A DNA stretch of 30,747 nt from NCBI GenBank assembly GCA_050178135.1, contig JBFXGJ010000024.1:1-30747 (forward strand), given 5' to 3'. Source of the DNA: UBA288 sp050178135. Lineage in GTDB: Archaea > Halobacteriota > Methanomicrobia > Methanomicrobiales > Methanospirillaceae. Made by a program: the position numbers and the translations under genes. Under the pieces are notes generated by a model, which saw only the letters and a program-made list of their open reading frames with translations, was not told where the DNA came from and did no database searches. Each line of letters begins with the position of its first letter. Position 1 is the first letter of the stretch. This document shows, piece by piece, positions 22,963-29,931 of the stretch.

Positions 22963-23301
22963 GATTACCGCCTCAACTGGGCATGTATCCATGTTAAGCG
23001 TATGCCCCGCCCGGTCTCATGCACGCCCATCCCTCCCTCAAGCGTCGTCGGTGTCGGGAGATGGTGTCGCGGAACCCCTGCCTGGCAACGCCCGGATCAT
23101 GTACAGACTCCTCCTGCTCCCGAGGGCGGGAGGATGCGGGGGTTATCAAAGGGGACGCCTGCGGATGAAAAAAGGGGGACGTCTCCGAAGTCTACCAACA
23201 CGTCGGCAGATCGACACCTCGGTTTCTCGGGTAGACCCTCCGTGTGCGCGCAGGGCTGTATCGTCTTCTCGTTCGGAGGGCCCAGTTCTGATAGGCGCTG
23301 C
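22963..23301 (-). other. Intergenic region between aIF5A and the small acidic protein gene
   Basis: 339 bases without a supported gene. Its main feature is the T-run described as the aIF5A terminator at 23166-23180. The region before 22962 should carry the promoter of the small acidic protein gene; CATGGATACATGC (minus strand, near 22984-22996) is a weak candidate. Confidence 0.35.
23164..23180 (-). terminator. T-tract terminator of the aIF5A gene
   Basis: On the minus strand, CGTCCCCC is followed by six T (23168-23173), about 125 bases after the aIF5A stop. GC-rich sequence followed by a T-run fits archaeal termination. Confidence 0.45.
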
Positions 23302-23679
23302 TCAGTCGAGCTTGCGCTTGCCCATCGACTCGATGTACATGATCTCCTTCCCCGTCTCGATCGAGTCCTGCTTCTCGGGCGGGATCTCGATCTCGAAGTT
23401 GGTGAAGTCCTTCATGTCCATCATCTGGGCCGTGGTCCCCGAGATAGAGAGGACCTGGGCCGACTTCCGCTCGACGATGGGGACGTAGGTCTTGGCCGAG
23501 ACCGGCTGGACGATCGAACGCTTGACACCGTCAAAGATGCCCAATACGTCGATACGGGCCTTGGCCGCGCCATGCTTGCCCGGCTTCGAGACAGATATGG
23601 AGAGGATCTTGCAGGGCTCGTCCTCGACGACCACGTACCGCCCCTCCTTCAACTTGCCGACTTCCGTCTGTTCCTTCAT
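23302..23679 (-). CDS. eif5A: Translation factor aIF5A (hypusine-containing)
   Basis: A 125-residue cytoplasmic translation factor that helps ribosomes through difficult peptide bonds and in termination. The N-terminal SH3-like domain carries the hypusination loop SKPGKHGAAKAR, where Lys35 is the residue modified by deoxyhypusine synthase. The C-terminal OB-fold domain follows (about 70-125). The length is standard for the archaeal protein. It is transcribed alone and divergently from the inositol-phosphatase/NAD kinase pair; TATA-like elements (TATTTATGTAG and GATAAATTAC on the minus strand) lie in the shared 152-base gap. No strong ribosome-binding site precedes the ATG. Confidence 0.95.
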   Translation of the reverse strand: MKEQTEVGKLKEGRYVVVEDEPCKILSISVSKPGKHGAAKARIDVLGIFDGVKRSIVQPVSAKTYVPIVERKSAQVLSISGTTAQMMDMKDFTNFEIEIPPEKQDSIETGKEIMYIESMGKRKLD

Positions 23680-23711
23680 TGAAAAACACCAGTGCCTGCG
23701 AAAATGCAGTA

Positions 23712-23744
23712 GTAATTTATCTTGATTGGGCTACATAAATACCT
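23712..23744. promoter_or_regulatory. Divergent promoter region between aIF5A and the phosphatase/NAD kinase operon
   Basis: An AT-rich island in the 152-base intergenic region. On the minus strand it holds GATAAATTAC (about 35-45 bases before the aIF5A ATG) and TATTTATGTAG; on the plus strand CTACATAAATACC (about 23729-23741) could serve the phosphatase gene at 23832. Both directions are inferred from composition and spacing. Confidence 0.5.
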
Positions 23745-23831
23745 CGGAGATGTGGCATTCTCCAGTCTGCCCTCCTTTCGGCCATATTGCGCTGATCGGA
23801 GGCATCTGGAGGGTTATCTCCTGGGGGAGAC

Positions 23832-24608
23832 GTGGAGTTCGAGGTGGCATGCAGGGAGATCGCGGCGGCGGTCGAGGAGGTGGCCCTGCCGCTGGTAAAT
23901 ACGCTCGAAGGGGCGGAACTGGTCGACCCCCTGGCCGTGAACTCGGAGACCAAGCGGCTTGACCTGGTTGCCGAGGAGGCGGTTGTTGAGTACCTGAAAA
24001 GCAGCCAGCTCTGCCGGACGCTCATCTCGGAGGAGTGCGGGCGGATCGAGATCGGGGGCGCGGAGGGGACGGTCTTCCTCGACCCGATCGACGGGACGTA
24101 CAATGCGCTCAACGGCATCCCCTTCTTCGCCCTTTCGATTGCGTATGCCGAAGGGGGCAGGGTGACCCGGGGCTTCGTCCGCGACCTCGCGAACAGCGAG
24201 ACGTTCTTTGCCGAGCAGGGAAAGGGGGCGTTTCTGAACGGTGCCCCGATCCGGGCCTCGGCCACGTACCACCTCGATCGATCGGCCATGTCGATCTATG
24301 GGCGGAAGTTCGACCCGGCGAACGTGATGGCCCTCGGGCGGACCATCCGCCGCTGGCGCCTGCTCGGGGCGTCGGCCCTGGAACTCTGCTATGTAGGGGC
24401 GGGGCGGCTCGACGGGTTCATCGACCTCCGGGGGACCCTCCGCGTCACCGACGCTGCTGCCGGCATGCTCGTCTGCACCGAGGCGGGCGGGGTCGTATCC
24501 GATCGGGACGGCCTCGACGTGCACTTCCCCGAGGAGGTCTGTATCGGGCGCTGCCTCGTGGCGACGAACGGCCCCCTCCACCGAAAGGTGATCGAGTACC
24601 TCCGCTAG
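23832..24608 (+). CDS. Inositol monophosphatase-family phosphatase (fructose-1,6-bisphosphatase or NADP phosphatase candidate)
   Basis: A 258-residue cytoplasmic metal-dependent phosphatase starting at GTG (GGGGGAG ribosome-binding site just upstream). It shows the lithium-sensitive phosphatase metal motifs: LISEECG (E67/E68), FLDPIDGT (D84, D87) and VTDAAAG (D207) near the C-terminus. Archaeal members act on inositol phosphate, fructose-1,6-bisphosphate or NADP. The gene ends two bases before NAD kinase, and in Methanocaldococcus (MJ0917) the same two domains form one fused NADP phosphatase/NAD kinase protein. NADP phosphatase or a dual role is therefore a reasonable inference here, not shown by the sequence alone. 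Confidence 0.85.
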   Translation: MEFEVACREIAAAVEEVALPLVNTLEGAELVDPLAVNSETKRLDLVAEEAVVEYLKSSQLCRTLISEECGRIEIGGAEGTVFLDPIDGTYNALNGIPFFALSIAYAEGGRVTRGFVRDLANSETFFAEQGKGAFLNGAPIRASATYHLDRSAMSIYGRKFDPANVMALGRTIRRWRLLGASALELCYVGAGRLDGFIDLRGTLRVTDAAAGMLVCTEAGGVVSDRDGLDVHFPEEVCIGRCLVATNGPLHRKVIEYLR

Positions 24609-24610
24609 CC

Positions 24611-25423
24611 ATGAAAGTCCTCTTCCGGTCCCGGCCCGATTCGAATGCGGCCCTCTCCCTGGCCGCCTTCCTCGCCGATCGCCTCGCCTCCCGCGGCATT
24701 GCGGTCACCTTCGACGCGGGCACCGGTGCCGCCCTGGGGCGAGCAGGAGAACCGATCGGGGAGACCGACGCGGACCTGGTCGTCTGTATCGGCGGCGATG
24801 GCACGATCCTGCTCGCCGTCCAGGAGATGGGGCGGCAGCGTCCGGTCCTCGGCGTGAACCACGGGGAGGTCGGCTTCCTCACCGACCTGGAGCCCGACGA
24901 GGCTCCCGCGTTCCTCGACCTCCTCACCCCTGCTTTCCCCTCCGAGTCGCGGATGAGGATCACCTTCTCCCTCAACGGGCGAGTCCTCGGTACGGCCCTC
25001 AACGAGGCGGTGATCGTGACGAGCCGGCCTGCGAAGATGCTCCGCTTCTCGATCTCCATCGACGGCAACCCCTCCGAGCAGTTCCGTGCCGACGGAATGA
25101 TCGTCGCGACCCCCACCGGCTCGACGGCGTACGCGATGTCCGCAGGTGGACCGCTCGTCGACCCCCGGATCGAGGGCTTTCTCCTCGTCCCGCTCGCTCC
25201 CTACATGCTCTCCTCCCGCCCGCACCTCATCTCGAGCGACCGGCGCGTCGAGGTCGCGCTCGAGTCGTCGAAGCCCGCCCACCTGGTGCTCGACGGCCAG
25301 GTGCAGTTCGAGATCGACGGCAGGGCGGTCCTCCTGGTGGAGCGAGCGGAAGAGCCCGCCCTCTTTGTCGACGTCGGCCGCAACTTCTTCGAGAAGGTCG
25401 AGCAGAAGCTCCGCCGCCTTTAA
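24611..25423 (+). CDS. nadK: NAD kinase
   Basis: A 270-residue cytoplasmic enzyme that phosphorylates NAD to NADP. The N-terminal Rossmann-like domain has the family signature CIGGDGTILLAVQE (GGDG at 61-64) and LGVNHGEVGFLTDL. The C-terminal domain has LNEAVI (N131-E132) and DGMIVATPTGSTAYAMSAGGPLV (161-183) for NAD binding, then HLVLDGQVQFEI. The length is typical of single-domain archaeal/bacterial NAD kinases. The ATG at 24611 lies two bases after the phosphatase stop, so both are made from one mRNA, probably with translational coupling. Together they could set the NAD/NADP balance. Confidence 0.95.
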   Translation: MKVLFRSRPDSNAALSLAAFLADRLASRGIAVTFDAGTGAALGRAGEPIGETDADLVVCIGGDGTILLAVQEMGRQRPVLGVNHGEVGFLTDLEPDEAPAFLDLLTPAFPSESRMRITFSLNGRVLGTALNEAVIVTSRPAKMLRFSISIDGNPSEQFRADGMIVATPTGSTAYAMSAGGPLVDPRIEGFLLVPLAPYMLSSRPHLISSDRRVEVALESSKPAHLVLDGQVQFEIDGRAVLLVERAEEPALFVDVGRNFFEKVEQKLRRL

Positions 25424-25459
25424 GTGAGGCCACGCCGAGATGAACCCTGGTGAACCTTC

Positions 25460-26173
25460 ATGAACGAAGCCGCCTGTGATTATGTCGCCCTCTCGAAGGG
25501 CTTGAAGAACCTGCTCGGTCTCTCGGGCTCCCCGGTCGCCTTCCGGTTCGCACGCACGATGGAGGAGGTCCCCGAGGGGATGGCGGAGGCTCCTGAGCAG
25601 CTCCGGCACTGCAAGATGGTCTCGATGGCCCGGCACGAGGGGGCCGTCTTCTACGCGACGGTGGAGAAGCACCTCTGCAACGGTGGGGCATGGGCCCTCG
25701 GTCTACGGCCGCTCACCGATTCGCTCCAGTCGGGTGACTTCTATTTCAAACTCGGCAAGTTTTCGTCCCGCGCCGCCTGCCGGCGGACGATCGACCGGAT
25801 CCCCCACCTCACCCCGGGCGAGACGTACGCCACCCTGTACGCACCGCTCGAAGCCGCACCGTTCGTCCCCGAAGTGGTGCTGATCATCTCAACGCCGCTC
25901 TCGATGCTGAAACTCGCCCAGGCCTCGCTCTACGAGGTCGGCGGGCGGAACACCGCGAACTTTGCCGGCATCCAGTCGGTCTGCGCGGACGCAACTGCGC
26001 AGACCTACCTCACCGGCCGGGCGAACTTCTCACTCGGGTGCGACGGGTCGAGGAAGTTCTCCGGGATCGAGGAGCAGGAACTGGTGATGGGCATCCCGGC
26101 CGAACGACTTCCGGGGCTGGTTGCCGGGCTCGAGACCGTGATGGGAGCCCCCGGCTCGGTGAAGCGGGGCTAA
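25460..26173 (+). CDS. DUF169 family protein
   Basis: A 237-residue cytoplasmic protein resembling DUF169 proteins of archaea and anaerobic bacteria: LGLSGSPVAFRF near the N-terminus, RHCKMVSMAR and HLCNGGAWALGL with two Cys (near 50 and 74), PEVVLIISTPLSMLKLAQASLY, and a GGRNTANFAGIQSVCADA...SLGCDGSRKFSG segment with two more Cys. The four spaced Cys might hold a metal or Fe-S cluster; no function is established for the family. It follows NAD kinase by 36 bases in the same direction and may belong to its operon. GGTGA six bases before the ATG serves as ribosome-binding site. Confidence 0.85.
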   Translation: MNEAACDYVALSKGLKNLLGLSGSPVAFRFARTMEEVPEGMAEAPEQLRHCKMVSMARHEGAVFYATVEKHLCNGGAWALGLRPLTDSLQSGDFYFKLGKFSSRAACRRTIDRIPHLTPGETYATLYAPLEAAPFVPEVVLIISTPLSMLKLAQASLYEVGGRNTANFAGIQSVCADATAQTYLTGRANFSLGCDGSRKFSGIEEQELVMGIPAERLPGLVAGLETVMGAPGSVKRG

Positions 26174-26186
26174 AACAGGGCTTTCG

Positions 26187-26212
26187 ATATAAAAGGGTGG
26201 GGCCTGCCCCTA
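26187..26212 (-). terminator. Terminator of the grpE-dnaK-dnaJ operon
   Basis: In the 43-base gap between the convergent DUF169 and dnaJ genes, the minus strand reads GGGGCAGGCCCC (26199-26210, a GC stem), then ACCC and TTTTAT. A GC hairpin followed by a T-rich stretch, six bases after the dnaJ stop, is well placed to end the chaperone transcript. Confidence 0.55.
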
Positions 26213-26216
26213 CCGT

Positions 26217-27365
26217 TCACTTCTTTTTACCGCCGAGCAGGTCCGAGAGGTCGGAGAAGAACCCGCCCTTCTTCTCGTCCTGCGGCGCGGTGCCACCCCC
26301 GACCTCGAGGAGACGGGCCCAGAGCTCGCGCTCCTCGTCGGAGAGGTGGCGAGGTACGACGACACGCACGCGGACCAGGAGATCCCCGGGCCGACCCCGC
26401 CGCTTGACCCCCTCCCCGGGGACGCGGAGGGCCGTGCCGTACTGGACGCCGGCCGGCACCTTCAGCTCCACCGTCCGCCCGTCGATCGTCTTCACCTCGA
26501 CCGTCGACCCGAGTGCTGCCTGGGCCGGGCTCAGGTCGAGGACCGTCTCCAGGTTGTCGCCGTGCCGGGCGAACCGGTCGTGCGGGGCGACGTGGACCTC
26601 GATGTACAGGTCGCCGTTCGGCGCCCCGTACTCTCCTGCCTCGCCGTATCCTTCGATCCGAAGGCGCATGCCGTGCTCGATCCCGGCGGGGACGTGTACC
26701 GAGACTTTTCGCTTCACCCGCTGGTTGCCCCGTCCGCCGCAGGCATGGCAGGCGGTCTCGGCGATCGTGCCCCGTCCGCCGCACTGGGTGCAGGGCGTCA
26801 TCCGGACGAACTGGCCGAAGATGGTCTGGCTCGCCTGGCGCATCTGGCCTGTGCCGCCGCATCGCGAGCAGGTGTGGCGCTTCTTGGTCTCGCTCCCAGT
26901 GCCGTCGCAGGCCTCGCACGGCTCCGTGTGCCAGACCTCGACCTCCCGGTCCGCGCCGGCCACCGCCTCATCGAGCGTGATCTGCATGCGCATGAGGAGG
27001 TCGTCTCCCCGCTGCGGCCCGCGGGGAGCGCCGCCCCGCGCCCCACCCCCGAAGAAGGCGTCGAAGATGTCGCCAAATCCGGAGAAGTCGGACGAGAAGC
27101 CGCCCTCGTACCCGCCCCCGGCATAACTCCCCTTCGAGGCGTTCGTGAACGTCTCGTGGCCCATCCGGTCGTACTGCGACCGCTTCGTTGCATCGGAGAG
27201 TGTCGCGTAGGCCTCGTTGATCTCCTTGAACCGCTCCTCGGCGCCGGGCTCTTTGCAGACATCGGGGTGGTACTTTCGTGCCAGGTTCCGATACGCCCTT
27301 CTGATCTCCTTCTCATCGGCGGTCCGGGGGACCCCAAGGCGCTCATAGTAATCTCCGGCGGCCAT
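26217..27365 (-). CDS. dnaJ: Chaperone DnaJ (type I Hsp40)
   Basis: A 382-residue co-chaperone that delivers unfolded proteins to DnaK and stimulates its ATPase. The J-domain (about 4-70) has the essential HPD at 33-35, followed by a Gly/Phe-rich linker with FSDFSGFGDIFDAFFGGG. The zinc-finger domain has four CxxCxGxG units (CEACDGTG, CSRCGGTG, CTQCGGRG, CHACGGRG), and the C-terminal substrate-binding region ends LLGGKKK. This is a complete type I protein. It starts 14 bases after dnaK, with the ribosome-binding site AAGGAG sitting on the dnaK stop codon. It is of bacterial type, as in other methanogens that acquired the DnaK system. Confidence 0.97.
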   Translation of the reverse strand: MAAGDYYERLGVPRTADEKEIRRAYRNLARKYHPDVCKEPGAEERFKEINEAYATLSDATKRSQYDRMGHETFTNASKGSYAGGGYEGGFSSDFSGFGDIFDAFFGGGARGGAPRGPQRGDDLLMRMQITLDEAVAGADREVEVWHTEPCEACDGTGSETKKRHTCSRCGGTGQMRQASQTIFGQFVRMTPCTQCGGRGTIAETACHACGGRGNQRVKRKVSVHVPAGIEHGMRLRIEGYGEAGEYGAPNGDLYIEVHVAPHDRFARHGDNLETVLDLSPAQAALGSTVEVKTIDGRTVELKVPAGVQYGTALRVPGEGVKRRGRPGDLLVRVRVVVPRHLSDEERELWARLLEVGGGTAPQDEKKGGFFSDLSDLLGGKKK

Positions 27366-27379
27366 CCGAGGTGCGCTCC

Positions 27380-29221
27380 TTACTCCTTCACGTTGAAGTC
27401 GGCGTCGACGACGGTATCATCCTTCGGGGCGGTCCCCGGCCCCTCTGCGGACCCTGCCGTTTGGGAGGCGGCCGCTTCGGCCTGTGCCTTCTGGTAGAGC
27501 TTTGTCGTCGCGGCGTAGATCGCCTCGGAGAGAGACTCCATCTCCCTCTTCATCGCCTCGATGTCGTCGTCCTCGAGGGCCTTCTTGAGCCGGCCGGCGG
27601 CCTCTTCGATCGCGGTGCGGTCCTCGGGCTCGAGCTTGTCACCGTTCTCCTTGATCATCCGCTCCGCAGAGAAGACCGCGGTGTCGGCCGAGTTGCGCAG
27701 CTCGATCTCCTCGCGCTTCTTCTGGTCGTCATCCGCGTAGGCCTTTGCATCGTCGACCATCTTGGAGATCTCGTCGTCGGAGAGCTTCTTCGACCCCTTG
27801 ATCGTGATCGTCTGCTCGTTCCCGGTCCCCAGGTCTTTTGCCGAGACGTGGATGATCCCGTTGGCGTCGATATCGAACGTGACCTCGATCTGCGGGATGC
27901 CCCGCGGCGCCGGCGGGATGCCGGTCAGCTGGAACCGGCCGAGCGTGAAGTTGTCCTTGGCGAGGGCTCGCTCGCCCTGGACCACGTGGATCTCCACCGA
28001 GGTCTGGCCGTCCGCGGCTGTCGAGAAGATCTGCGACTTCCGAGTCGGGATGGTGGTGTTCCGCTCGATCAGCTTGGTTGCAATCCCGCCGAGGGTCTCG
28101 ATCCCGAGCGTCAGGGGCGTGACGTCGAGGAGGACGATGTCCTTCGCCTCTCCGGTCAGGACGGCCGCCTGGATCGCGGCGCCGAGGGCGACAACCTCGT
28201 CGGGGTTGACGCTCTTGTCGGGCTCGCGCCCCATCACCCGCTTCACGGTCTCCTGGACGAGCGGCATGCGCGTCTGGCCACCGACGAGGAGGACGTGCTG
28301 GATGTCCGAGGGGGAGAGCTTGGCATCGGTGAGCGCCTGCTTGACCGGGCCGATCGTGGACTCGACCAGGTCACCGACCAGTTGCTCAAACTTTGCCCGG
28401 GTGAGGTCGATGTCGAGGAACTTCGGGCCCGATGCGTCGGTCGTGATGTACGGCAGGTTTACGTTCGTCTTCTGCACGGTGGAGAGCTCGATCTTCGCCG
28501 ACTCCGCTGCGTCGCGGAGGCGCTGCATCGCGATCTGGTCGTTCCGGAGGTCGATCCCCGTGGACTTCTTGAACTCCTCGACGAGGAAGTCGACGATCCT
28601 CTGGTCGAAGTCGTCGCCTCCCAGGCGGTTGTTGCCCGCCGTCGACTTGACCTCGAAGACGCCGTCGCCGAGGGTCAGGATCGAGACGTCGAACGTGCCG
28701 CCGCCGAGGTCGTACACCAGGATCGTCGCCTCGTTCTCCCTGTCGATCCCGTAGGCGAGCGCGGAGGCGGTCGGCTCGTTAACGATCCGGAGGACGTCGA
28801 GGCCGGCGATCGTGCCGGCGTCCTTGGTCGCCTGGCGCTGGGCATCATTGAAATAGGCCGGCACGGTGATGACGGCCTTGGTGATCGTCTCGCCGAGGTA
28901 GGCCTCGGCGTCCCGCTTCAACTTCTGCAGGACCATCGCCGAGATCTCCTGGGGCGTGTAGCCCTTATCGTCGATCGTGACCTTTTCGCTCGTTCCCATC
29001 TTCCTCTTGATCGAGAGGACCGTCCTCTGGGGGTTGGTGATCGACTGCCGCTTCGCCAGCGAGCCGACGAGCCGTTCTCCTTCCTTGGAGAACGCCACGG
29101 CGGAGGGCGTGGTGCGCGCTCCCTCAGCGTTCGGGATCACGGTGGCCTGTCCGCCCTCCATGATCGCCACGCACGAGTTCGTGGTCCCGAGATCGATACC
29201 GATAACCTTCTCTTTTGCCAT
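27380..29221 (-). CDS. dnaK: Chaperone DnaK (Hsp70)
   Basis: A 613-residue ATP-dependent chaperone. The nucleotide-binding domain contains VIGIDLGTTNSCVAIMEGG at the start, AVITVPAYFNDAQRQATKDAG, VYDLGGGTFDVSIL and VLLVGGQTRMPLVQ. The linker and substrate-binding domain begin near KDIVLLDVTPLTLGIET, and the C-terminal lid ends with a charged tail (DDTVVDADFNVKE). The start at 29221 (MAKEKVIGIDLG) is preferred over an ATG nine bases upstream, since AAGGAGTGA lies right before it, formed by the last codons and stop of grpE. Heat-shock folding machine, cytoplasmic, with GrpE and DnaJ encoded in the same operon. Confidence 0.97.
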   Translation of the reverse strand: MAKEKVIGIDLGTTNSCVAIMEGGQATVIPNAEGARTTPSAVAFSKEGERLVGSLAKRQSITNPQRTVLSIKRKMGTSEKVTIDDKGYTPQEISAMVLQKLKRDAEAYLGETITKAVITVPAYFNDAQRQATKDAGTIAGLDVLRIVNEPTASALAYGIDRENEATILVYDLGGGTFDVSILTLGDGVFEVKSTAGNNRLGGDDFDQRIVDFLVEEFKKSTGIDLRNDQIAMQRLRDAAESAKIELSTVQKTNVNLPYITTDASGPKFLDIDLTRAKFEQLVGDLVESTIGPVKQALTDAKLSPSDIQHVLLVGGQTRMPLVQETVKRVMGREPDKSVNPDEVVALGAAIQAAVLTGEAKDIVLLDVTPLTLGIETLGGIATKLIERNTTIPTRKSQIFSTAADGQTSVEIHVVQGERALAKDNFTLGRFQLTGIPPAPRGIPQIEVTFDIDANGIIHVSAKDLGTGNEQTITIKGSKKLSDDEISKMVDDAKAYADDDQKKREEIELRNSADTAVFSAERMIKENGDKLEPEDRTAIEEAAGRLKKALEDDDIEAMKREMESLSEAIYAATTKLYQKAQAEAAASQTAGSAEGPGTAPKDDTVVDADFNVKE

Positions 29222-29226
29222 GTAAC

Positions 29227-29730
29227 TCACTCCTTGCCTTTCGAGACTGCGACTTTTGCGCAGCGGATGACCTTCTCGTTCATGCAGTACCCCCGCGTGA
29301 TCTCGTCGATGACGGTCCCTTCCTCCGCGTCGGACGGGATGTAGGCGACCGCATCATGGTATACGGGGTCGAATCGCCGGTTGAGACATTCTATCGGGGT
29401 GATGCCACGCCGCTCCAGGACAGCCCCGAAGAGCTTCCGAATCTGCAGGAGCCCCTCGCGGAGCCCCTCGCCGTCGGCCCGCTCGGCCCGCTCGAGGTTG
29501 TCGTAGATCTCGAGCACCTCGCCGGTGAACTCTTCGAGTGCCGCCCCGACGCGGAACGCCAGGTCCTTTGCGGACCGCTTCTTGAAGTTGTCGAAGTCGG
29601 CCGCGAGCCGGAGAAACCGATCATTCAGTTCCTCGTAGGCTGCCTGGAGTTCGGCAAGCTCGGCGGACGTCTCGACGGGGTTCTCGACCGTCGCCGTGCG
29701 CTCTTCGTTCGCCTCCTCCTCTGGTTTCAT
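29227..29730 (-). CDS. grpE: Nucleotide exchange factor GrpE
   Basis: A 167-residue dimeric factor that releases ADP from DnaK. It has an acidic N-terminal tail, a long coiled-coil helix (about 20-60: ELAELQAAYEELNDRFLRLAADFDNFKKR) and the C-terminal four-helix/beta part with GLLQIRKLF, GITPIE, FDPVYHDAVA and the GTVIDEITRGYCMNEKVIRCAKVAV signature. It is the first gene of the operon, ending six bases before dnaK, whose ribosome-binding site lies over its stop codon. A strong TATA box lies about 30 bases upstream, so the mRNA leader is very short. Confidence 0.95.
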   Translation of the reverse strand: MKPEEEANEERTATVENPVETSAELAELQAAYEELNDRFLRLAADFDNFKKRSAKDLAFRVGAALEEFTGEVLEIYDNLERAERADGEGLREGLLQIRKLFGAVLERRGITPIECLNRRFDPVYHDAVAYIPSDAEEGTVIDEITRGYCMNEKVIRCAKVAVSKGKE

Positions 29731-29757
29731 ACGTGAACCAGATTATATTGGCTAGTG

Positions 29758-29772
29758 GTTCTATATATACGT
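29758..29772 (-). promoter_or_regulatory. Strong TATA promoter of the grpE-dnaK-dnaJ operon
   Basis: On the minus strand ACGTATATATAGAAC lies about 28-42 bases upstream of the grpE ATG, a near-consensus archaeal TATA box in a GC-rich genome. Transcription would start within about ten bases of the ATG. A second AT-rich element, CAATATAATC, sits between the box and the start. The strength fits a heat-inducible chaperone operon; no regulator site can be named. Confidence 0.7.
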
Positions 29773-29931
29773 AACTGTCTATTACCCTGTTTAATCGATA
29801 ATCCTTCTCCCGATGCCTGTTTAAGGCCCAAATTACGTGTATTCTCAGATTTCTGCCCGGTGAGGGGGGCTTCGAGCCGATCTCATCCCTGCGATCATGA
29901 TAAGTGGTCCCGTTCCCCACACTGGTGCACC

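Noticed and set aside
25440..25463. Seven-codon open frame ending in an ATGA overlap with the DUF169 start
   Set aside because: Probably chance: the frame simply contains the GGTGA ribosome-binding site of DUF169 and has no ribosome-binding site of its own.
27371..29344. 657-codon plus-strand open frame opposite dnaK
   Set aside because: It is the complement of dnaK; long antisense frames are expected at this GC content. The composition is Arg/Asp/Leu-rich without domains.
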